Made by a program: the position numbers and the translations under genes
NCBI GenBank assembly: GCA_050050615.1
Contig: JASFTV010000245.1
Coordinates: 1-5,713, forward strand
DNA: 5,713 nt
Direction: 5' to 3'
Source of the DNA: JASFTV01 sp050050615
GTDB taxonomy: Bacteria; Desulfobacterota; DSM-4660; Desulfatiglandales; HGW-15
The notes under the pieces: model-generated
The model's database searches: none
Seen by the model: only the letters and a program-made list of their open reading frames with translations
Told to the model about the DNA's origin: nothing
Shown here: piece by piece, positions 1-3,880 of the stretch
Position numbering within the stretch: position 1 is the first letter of the stretch
How the letters are laid out: every line of letters starts with the position of its first letter

Positions 1-1
1 C

Positions 2-172
2 CAGAAGAATCCACGGGTGGCGCCACGACCATTAAATGTGAAGGGCATAAGGACCACCAAAACCGGACTTTCTGATATTGTAATCAGTAATGCGGACGCG
101 GCCAAGATCAGAGGGGCTGCCAGCAATTTGAGTTTAATGCAAAAGTGTAGGGTCGTGATTGTGCTTGATTGA
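2..172 (+). CDS. C-terminal fragment of an LPP20-like exported protein
   Basis: Frame 2 is open from the window edge to a TGA at 170-172 and gives 56 residues; the start lies outside the window. The peptide begins QKNPRVAPRPLNVKG, continues with GLSDIVISNADAAKIRGAA and ends KCRVVIVLD. The pattern NPRV, then a basic VKG stretch, then TDIVISNADA-like, then CRVVIVLD resembles, from memory, the C-termini of LPP20-family/FlgT-associated exported proteins of Desulfobacterota. No search was possible. The other forward frames give weaker peptides: frame 1, for example, stops at 73-75. The gene runs in the same direction as the envelope cluster that starts 136 bases downstream, and a downstream protein (1504-2688) also looks FlgT/LPP20-like, so this is probably the preceding gene of the same cluster. 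Signal peptide, lipobox and total length cannot be judged. I am fairly sure it is coding and only moderately sure of the family. Confidence 0.6.
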   Translation, partial: QKNPRVAPRPLNVKGIRTTKTGLSDIVISNADAAKIRGAASNLSLMQKCRVVIVLD

Positions 173-239
173 TGTCGTTTATGCTTGCGGATTTTTCAGC
201 TTAAGGCGCCCTGGCAACTCGTTAATGGGTACTTTAAAT

Positions 240-263
240 ACTCGACATGGAGTTTTGTCGAGT
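240..263. other. Perfect 8-bp stem-loop upstream of the SLH lipoprotein gene
   Basis: ACTCGACA at 240-247 is the exact reverse complement of TGTCGAGT at 256-263, with an 8-base loop between them. No T-run follows on the + strand, so it does not look like an intrinsic terminator. It sits 45 bases upstream of the start codon at 309 and just after an AT-rich TTTAAAT stretch (233-239) that could be part of a promoter, although I find no convincing -35. It could be an operator, an mRNA 5'-leader hairpin or a processing site. Confidence 0.5.
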
Positions 264-308
264 GGAAAATATTCTCCTTAGTAATCACTGCAGAGGGAGG
301 CGAAGAGG

Positions 309-1472
309 ATGAGGAAACTCGGCCCGATAAAGAGCTTGGGAATAATCATAATCCTTCCCTGTCTGTGTTTTTTGCTGGACGGTTGTGCACTAGGGCCTGG
401 CGGATATCCCGAGAGTATCCTTGGTACACCTGAGCACCATGTTTACAATGGGTTCAGGCTCATCAAGAGGGGGAGACTTGATGATGCCCAAAGAGAATTT
501 GAGCAGGCATTGAGGCTCAAGCCCGAGTATTCCCCTGCTCATCGAGGGATAGGGCTGGTATATGGAATAAGCGGCAATTTTGAAGCTGCTTTTGAGTCCA
601 TGAATCTAGCGAAACGTTATGCTGAGGCAAGAAAGCAAGAGGCGCTGGCACATGTCGGGATGATGCGTTTACACGCGATGAAAAGGGATGCTGATTGGCT
701 CAGCCTGGTGGAAAAATATTTTGATCTGGCCACTTTGACCGTCAAAGACCTCCCTGAAGCTTACTACTATATGGGCATTGCTTACAATGATTCGTACAGA
801 CTAGCCGATTCCAAGGAGGCTTTTAAGAAAGTTGTGGTGATCAATGGGTCGTTTACAAAGGAGGCAGAGGAACAGCTTGAACTGGTCAGGAAAATAGAGC
901 AGGCGAAGCCTCGGTCGGAGGTGGCGAGAAGAGTGGCATTCCTGGCCCGCATCACAAGGGCCGACGCCGCAGCGTTGTTGATCCATGAGTTGAGGGTTGA
1001 TCGAATGTATGAAGAAGAGCGCTTAAGAGGGTATGAAAGCTCTGAGCCATCAGGAAAAAAGGGGCCAGTAAAAAAAGGGCATTTCGTGCCGCTCGACGTG
1101 GTCGATCATCCGATGAAAGCTGAAATAGAGAAGGTTCTTCAGTTGAACATCGAGGGACTAAGGACCTATTGGGATGGGAGTTTTGGGCCGAATGAATATG
1201 TAACGAGGGCAGCATTTGCCATGATCATGGCAGATATTGTCATTGCAATCGAAAGAGATCCTAACTTACCGGCAAAGTACGCAGGCGTCACTTCACCCTA
1301 TGAAGACGTCCCTAATGAGGCGTCTTACTTTTATGCCGTCATGATCTGTAAGGTGCGCAGTGGGATCATGGAAGGTAAGAACAGATTCTTTGATCCAATG
1401 GGGACCCTTTCAGGGGCTGAGGCCCTTTTGGTCATAAGAAGATTCAAGGATGAACATAACATATCCTACTAG
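309..1472 (+). CDS. TPR-repeat lipoprotein with SLH-like domains
   Basis: The 387-residue product is probably an exported, lipid-anchored envelope protein. The N-terminus is basic (MRKLGPIK), then hydrophobic, then a lipobox LLDGC with the acylated cysteine at residue 26. Residue 27 is Ala rather than Asp, which would favour outer-membrane sorting under the E. coli rule. TPR-like helix pairs lie at about 43-105 (YNGFRLIKRGRLDDAQREFE and its continuation) and 148-195 (AYYYMGIAYN, DSKEAFKKVV). The C-terminal half looks like S-layer homology segments: about 205-228 (degenerate), 260-315 (YWDGSFGPNEYVTRAAFAMI, matching the SLH pattern dG.f.P...vtRaefa) and 322-382 (degenerate, YEDVPN, SGIMEG..RFFDP). 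SLH domains bind cell-wall polymers, and TPRs mediate protein contacts. The start is supported by a strong AGGGAGG at 294-300, 8 bases before the ATG. The gene lies in line with the FlgT-like and PgsA-like genes. Its specific function is unknown. Confidence 0.88.
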   Translation: MRKLGPIKSLGIIIILPCLCFLLDGCALGPGGYPESILGTPEHHVYNGFRLIKRGRLDDAQREFEQALRLKPEYSPAHRGIGLVYGISGNFEAAFESMNLAKRYAEARKQEALAHVGMMRLHAMKRDADWLSLVEKYFDLATLTVKDLPEAYYYMGIAYNDSYRLADSKEAFKKVVVINGSFTKEAEEQLELVRKIEQAKPRSEVARRVAFLARITRADAAALLIHELRVDRMYEEERLRGYESSEPSGKKGPVKKGHFVPLDVVDHPMKAEIEKVLQLNIEGLRTYWDGSFGPNEYVTRAAFAMIMADIVIAIERDPNLPAKYAGVTSPYEDVPNEASYFYAVMICKVRSGIMEGKNRFFDPMGTLSGAEALLVIRRFKDEHNISY

Positions 1473-1487
1473 AACAAAATCTGAAGT

Positions 1488-1491
1488 GAGG
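1488..1491 (+). promoter_or_regulatory. Candidate ribosome binding site for the ATG at 1504
   Basis: GAGG ends 12 bases before the ATG at 1504, a weak and rather distant Shine-Dalgarno. The competing upstream ATG at 1450 has AAGG directly abutting it (1446-1449), too close to work, so this site slightly favours the downstream start. Confidence 0.35.
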
Positions 1492-1503
1492 TACGTTCAA
1501 CCA

Positions 1504-2688
1504 ATGGCTCATCATCTAAAAAGAATTATCCGATCCAAGGTTATCTTTGGACTAATCGTGCTCTCCATCTTCACCGTTACGCTGGTTGGGGCTGAGACGG
1601 GGAAAGGGATTGATAAAAAAGAGATCCTGGTTGTCGGTACTGGAAATATCGCGGGGGGAAACATCGCCAGGGCTAGAGAGGCCGCAATTTCTGATGCCCT
1701 GATTCGGGGAGTCGAAGAATATCTTTCACGGCGGCTGGGAAGCCAGGGAATGATGAATAATTTCCCAAGGCTGATCCGGGATGTTATACCCAAGGCAAGG
1801 GAAGAGATTGAGAATTTCTATATACTGACGGGTGAGCGAACGGACAAACACTATAAAGTGCTTGTACGCCTAAAGATCAATGAGAAGGTGATCGAAGAGA
1901 AATTCAGGGAAATAGGGCTGGTTCTAACGGGCGGCCCTCCAATCAAGGTCCTTTTTTTGGTTTCCCAAATTGAAAAGCCCGTTGGTGAGATCTCCTATTG
2001 GTGGAGGGATCCTGAAGGGTATGCTGCTCTAACACCAACGGAGGTGGTTCTACACCGAGCATTCGAAGAACGGGGTTTCAGTCCTGTAAACCGACTTCTT
2101 AGGGTTCCGGAAGAAAAATACTCATCGGAGATGAGGGCGCTGGATTTGTCTAATGAGGATGCGACAAGATGGGGGCAGGCTTTTTCAGCGCAAGTGGTCA
2201 TTCACGGCGGATGTGAGATCGTTGAAGGAAAGGAGGTCTCTGTGCGCCTAACGGCCTTGGACGTGGACAGAGCATTCATGATCGAGCAGGATTATCAGAT
2301 TGAAAGTCTGGATCAGGGAGCTGGCCGTTCAGAGCAAATCATGCAGAGCATGGAAAGGGCGATGAACAGAATCGCTTCCAGGTTGAGCCCTCTCATCATA
2401 AGGGCGATTCGTGCGCCAGAAGTGAAAACAAGCCGCCTGGAGATCGTGCTCAAAGGCCTCAGGAGTTTCAGGGATTTCAGGATGCTTAGGGATTTTCTTG
2501 AAAGGGATGTGGAGGGTGTAGAATCAGTCAGGCAAACAAGGGTCAGAGGTAACATCATATCCATCATGGTTGAATTTTCCGGGGATGAGGACAAATTCCT
2601 GGACATTGTGTTGCGACATGAGAACCTTCCATTTCAGGTGGATGCGATCAAGACAGATGAAGGGGAGATCGTTTTCAATATAAGGTAG
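1504..2688 (+). CDS. Exported protein with FlgT/LPP20-like N-terminal domain
   Basis: With the ATG at 1504 the product has 394 residues and opens with a classical signal peptide: basic MAHHLKRIIRSK, hydrophobic VIFGLIVLSIFTVTL, then VGA before Glu31, a good signal peptidase I site. Residues about 41-152 (VVGTGNIAGGNIARAREAAI, SDALIRGVEEYL, then a KVLVRLKINEKVIEEKFREI strand-helix unit) resemble the FlgT N-terminal/LPP20 fold. A middle part (about 180-300) contains WGQAFSAQVVIHGGCEIVEG, reminiscent of envelope proteins with TolB-N-like modules. The last 84 residues look like a beta-alpha-beta unit (LEIVLKGL, DFRMLRDFLERD, IISIMVEFSG). An in-frame ATG at 1450 would add 18 residues and overlap the upstream gene by 23 bases, but would bury the signal peptide, so I prefer 1504. 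The stop lies 5 bases before the next gene, indicating co-transcription. No enzymatic motif is visible; the function is unknown and probably periplasmic. Confidence 0.82.
   Translation: MAHHLKRIIRSKVIFGLIVLSIFTVTLVGAETGKGIDKKEILVVGTGNIAGGNIARAREAAISDALIRGVEEYLSRRLGSQGMMNNFPRLIRDVIPKAREEIENFYILTGERTDKHYKVLVRLKINEKVIEEKFREIGLVLTGGPPIKVLFLVSQIEKPVGEISYWWRDPEGYAALTPTEVVLHRAFEERGFSPVNRLLRVPEEKYSSEMRALDLSNEDATRWGQAFSAQVVIHGGCEIVEGKEVSVRLTALDVDRAFMIEQDYQIESLDQGAGRSEQIMQSMERAMNRIASRLSPLIIRAIRAPEVKTSRLEIVLKGLRSFRDFRMLRDFLERDVEGVESVRQTRVRGNIISIMVEFSGDEDKFLDIVLRHENLPFQVDAIKTDEGEIVFNIR
2682..2685 (+). promoter_or_regulatory. Shine-Dalgarno of the PgsA-like gene, abutting the upstream stop
   Basis: AAGG lies 8 bases before the ATG at 2694 and immediately precedes the TAG (2686-2688) that ends the upstream gene. 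Ribosomes terminating there would sit on this site, so translational coupling between the two genes is likely. Confidence 0.5.
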
Positions 2689-2693
2689 TTCCA

Positions 2694-3242
2694 ATGACTA
2701 TCGCAAATTTAATCACAACGATTAGAATCCTCTTAGCGCCCATTTTTATGATCTATCTCATCAACGGGCGGTTTAAATCGGCCCTGATCGTGTTTGTCAT
2801 CTGCGGCATAAGCGATGGCGCTGATGGAATGGTCGCAAGGCTCTTCAACCAGAAAAGCAGACTCGGAACCTATTTGGACCCCCTCGCAGACAAGTTACTT
2901 CTTGTGGCCACATTCATTGCCCTGTCTGTCAGAGGCATCTTGCCTGCCTGGCTGACTGTCTTGGTTATAGCACGGGATGTCATGATACTGCTGGGTGTTC
3001 TCGTGATCTCCTTAAACAAGCTGGAGTTCCGAGTCAAACCCTCGATTCTGAGCAAAATCAATACATGTTTTCAGTTTGCCACTGTGATAGCGGTCCTTTC
3101 CAAGAACTACTTGTTGTTTTCTCCAAAATTCTACATTTTCATCTACTATATGACCGCTCTGTTCACCATCAGTTCCGGCCTACATTATCTGCAATACTTG
3201 TTCCGGGTGATGGGTGAATCGCCGGTGAACAACAAAGGCTGA
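2694..3242 (+). CDS. pgsA: CDP-alcohol phosphatidyltransferase, PgsA-like
   Basis: This 182-residue membrane protein carries the complete CDP-alcohol phosphatidyltransferase signature D-x2-D-G-x2-A-R-x8-G-x3-D-x3-D: D41, D44, G45, A48, R49, G58, D62 and D66. The four aspartates bind the metal ions used to displace CMP from CDP-diacylglycerol. Hydrophobic segments lie at about 10-23, 28-40, 67-80, 84-108, 123-135 and 143-160, fitting the six-helix inner-membrane fold. Length is typical of phosphatidylglycerophosphate synthases (about 180-190). The N-terminal ANLITTIRILLAPIFMIYLI matches the usual NlLTl.R.llaP opening. The segment IARDVMILLG (RD) occurs in several subfamilies, so a cardiolipin-synthase-like or other CDP-alcohol acceptor cannot be excluded; the symbol is by resemblance. 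It is the last gene of the envelope cluster, and its lipid product could relate to membrane biogenesis or to lipid modification of the upstream lipoprotein (Lgt uses phosphatidylglycerol), but that link is inference. Confidence 0.9.
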   Translation: MTIANLITTIRILLAPIFMIYLINGRFKSALIVFVICGISDGADGMVARLFNQKSRLGTYLDPLADKLLLVATFIALSVRGILPAWLTVLVIARDVMILLGVLVISLNKLEFRVKPSILSKINTCFQFATVIAVLSKNYLLFSPKFYIFIYYMTALFTISSGLHYLQYLFRVMGESPVNNKG

Positions 3243-3292
3243 AAGAGGTCTGAAGCAAACAACTTTGGGCGATAAAACCCTGAACATTATTG

Positions 3293-3307
3293 CTTGACAT
3301 GGTCAAG
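3293..3307. promoter_or_regulatory. Inverted repeat over the -35 box, possible operator
   Basis: CTTGAC (3293-3298) and GTCAAG (3302-3307) are perfect reverse complements around ATG. The placement over the -35 of the tRNA promoter would suit a repressor or other dimeric regulator, but the arm is only 6 bp and includes the TTGAC consensus itself, so chance is quite possible. Confidence 0.3.
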
Positions 3308-3320
3308 TTGAGTTGATAAT
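3294..3320 (+). promoter_or_regulatory. Sigma70-like promoter of tRNA-Val
   Basis: A perfect TTGACA (3294-3299) is followed, after 15 bases, by GATAAT (3315-3320), a 5/6 match to TATAAT. The -10 box ends 16 bases before the tRNA 5' end, which fits a short leader. The spacer is shorter than the usual 17. The -35 box overlaps the inverted repeat CTTGAC-ATG-GTCAAG (3293-3307). Confidence 0.6.
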
Positions 3321-3336
3321 TTTCCCTTGAATTCAT

Positions 3337-3411
3337 AGGCACGTAGCTCAGGGGGAGAGCACTACCCTGACACGGTAGGGGTCACGAGTTCAAATCTCGT
3401 CGTGCCTACCA
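3337..3411 (+). tRNA. tRNA-Val (anticodon GAC)
   Basis: This is a full 75-base cloverleaf with encoded CCA. The acceptor stem AGGCACG pairs with CGTGCCT (7 bp); T8 and A9 follow; the D-stem GCTC/GAGC has a 7-base loop; the anticodon stem CTACC/GGTAG holds the loop CTGACAC with GAC at 3369-3371, reading GUC valine codons; the variable loop is GGGTC; the T-stem ACGAG/CTCGT has the loop TTCAAAT. Discriminator A73 and A35/C36 suit valyl-tRNA synthetase. The first pair is A1-U72, where many bacterial tRNA-Val have G1-C72. It has its own promoter upstream. Confidence 0.95.
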
Positions 3412-3427
3412 TGATTAGCGATGACTG

Positions 3428-3451
3428 GGGGCTGGTTTTTCAACCAGCCTC
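3428..3451 (+). terminator. Strong hairpin after the tRNA, possible terminator or processing hairpin
   Basis: GGCTGGTT (3430-3437) pairs perfectly with AACCAGCC (3442-3449) around a 4-base loop TTTC. The stem extends through one G-U and one G-C pair to 3428 and 3451. It begins 17 bases after the tRNA CCA. No U-run follows (next bases GTCCATTC), so intrinsic termination is not certain; it may protect or help trim the tRNA 3' end. Confidence 0.45.
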
Positions 3452-3475
3452 GTCCATTCTTGGGGGTCTCATGCC

Positions 3476-3518
3476 GGCCCGCCATGAATCAAGGCGGACA
3501 GGCCCGCCATGAATCAAG
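3476..3518. repeat. Tandem pair of an 18-bp direct repeat, 25-bp period
   Basis: GGCCCGCCATGAATCAAG occurs exactly at 3476-3493 and 3501-3518, separated by GCGGACA. Within the unit, CCGCC and GGCGG can pair across the ATGAATCAA segment (3479-3483 with 3493-3497), giving a small GC hairpin. The composition is more GC-rich than its flanks. It may be a remnant of a longer tandem array or a copy of a dispersed intergenic repeat. Confidence 0.8.
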
Positions 3519-3552
3519 TATGTTAAGTTATGGGTGTTACAGCACGAGATCG

Positions 3553-3574
3553 GAGCGCTCGGCGAGCAGAGCTC
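3553..3574. repeat. Clustered GAGC/GCTC palindromes
   Basis: GAGCGCTC (3553-3560) is an 8-bp palindrome; GCTC-GGC-GAGC (3557-3567) and GAGC-AGA-GCTC (3564-3574) are overlapping short inverted repeats. Four alternating tetramers in 22 bases allow several exclusive hairpins. The function is unknown. Confidence 0.45.
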
Positions 3575-3583
3575 AAAGTGGGT

Positions 3584-3631
3584 TTTTGGCAAATTTTTAT
3601 TGACATTAAGGCCAAAATAGATAATAAAAAT
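3584..3631. repeat. Two interleaved AT-rich inverted repeats
   Basis: TTTTGGC (3584-3590) matches GCCAAAA (3611-3617) and ATTTTTATT (3593-3601) matches AATAAAAAT (3623-3631), both perfectly. The two pairings interleave, so as a single strand they would form either a pseudoknot-like fold or two alternative hairpins. AT-richness raises the chance of coincidence, at least for the second pair. Confidence 0.45.
3600..3625 (+). promoter_or_regulatory. Possible promoter for thrS
   Basis: TTGACA (3600-3605) is a perfect -35, preceded by an AT-rich stretch that could act as an UP element. The best -10 is GATAAT (3620-3625), at a short 14-base spacing; alternatives at better spacing match less well. 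It would give a leader of roughly 245 bases before thrS. The same TTGACA...GATAAT pair occurs before the tRNA with a 15-base spacer. Confidence 0.4.
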
Positions 3632-3658
3632 ACAGGCATAAAGAGTTCTGGGCACATA

Positions 3659-3672
3659 AGCTTAATTAAGCT
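3659..3672. repeat. 14-bp perfect palindrome
   Basis: AGCTTAATTAAGCT is identical to its reverse complement. It lies about 35 bases downstream of the possible thrS promoter, a position compatible with an operator, but AT-rich palindromes of this size also arise by chance. Confidence 0.5.
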
Positions 3673-3816
3673 AAATGAGTCATATCGGCAAAAATCGGGC
3701 ATCAGGGTAAAGAGGACAGAAGATTTACATTGATCCAACCGGGTACTCAAAAAGCAAGAAACGGCATCAGGTATATTCCGGAATTGTATTTTTGTTTCTA
3801 AGTCAGGATCTTGATG

Positions 3817-3854
3817 AGGCATCTGAGTAGGTCGGTGATCGACCTTGGATGCCT
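3817..3854 (+). promoter_or_regulatory. Two-tier leader hairpin before thrS
   Basis: AGGCATC (3817-3823) pairs with GATGCCT (3848-3854) and, inside it, AGGTCG (3829-3834) pairs with CGACCT (3840-3845) around the loop GTGAT, with an asymmetric internal bulge between the stems. The sequence just after it (TATTTGCTTT) is T-rich but interrupted, and the thrS ATG lies 26 bases downstream. The position suits a translational operator, as known for E. coli thrS, or a weak attenuator. The loop does not copy a threonine anticodon, so a tRNA-mimic mechanism is not evident. Confidence 0.5.
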
Positions 3855-3880
3855 TATTTGCTTTGGTGGACGTTTTGGAA

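Larger units (their letters stand above)
3412..3880. other. Gene-free, structure-rich region between tRNA-Val and thrS
   Basis: I find no convincing gene in these 469 bases. Short open frames exist on both strands (60-127 codons) but they overlap each other, lack good ribosome binding sites and have peptide composition typical of read-through non-coding DNA. From left to right the region holds a strong hairpin (3428-3451), an 18-bp direct repeat in tandem (3476-3518), a GAGC/GCTC palindrome cluster (3553-3574), AT-rich interleaved inverted repeats around a possible promoter (3584-3631), a 14-bp palindrome (3659-3672) and a two-tier hairpin (3817-3854) just upstream of thrS. The right half is probably the thrS leader. 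Confidence 0.6.

Noticed and set aside
185..433. Plus-strand open frame of 82 codons overlapping the start of the lipoprotein gene
   Set aside because: It overlaps the well-supported gene at 309 in another frame and covers the stem-loop; the peptide has no recognisable features.
3243..3292. Terminator after the PgsA-like gene
   Set aside because: Only a GGG/CCC pairing around CGATAAAA is visible and no T-run follows; not enough to call.
3476..3518. Direct repeats as a minimal CRISPR array
   Set aside because: The repeat is 18 bp with a 7-base spacer and only two copies; CRISPR repeats and spacers are longer and more regular, and no cas gene is present.
3530..3733. Plus-strand open frame of 67 codons in the spacer
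   Set aside because: It crosses the GAGC/GCTC palindromes, the AT-rich inverted repeats and a possible promoter, and shows no recognisable motif or good ribosome binding site.
3775..3784. ATTCCGGAAT 10-bp palindrome followed by a T-rich stretch as a terminator
   Set aside because: The palindrome has no loop and would form at most a 3-bp stem, too weak to terminate.
3861..3880. GGTGGAC near the thrS start resembling part of a T-box (GGTGGNACCGCG)
   Set aside because: The match breaks after GGTGGAC, no T-box Stem I or following terminator helix is visible, and the site lies only about 11 bases before the ATG, where it serves better as the ribosome binding site.
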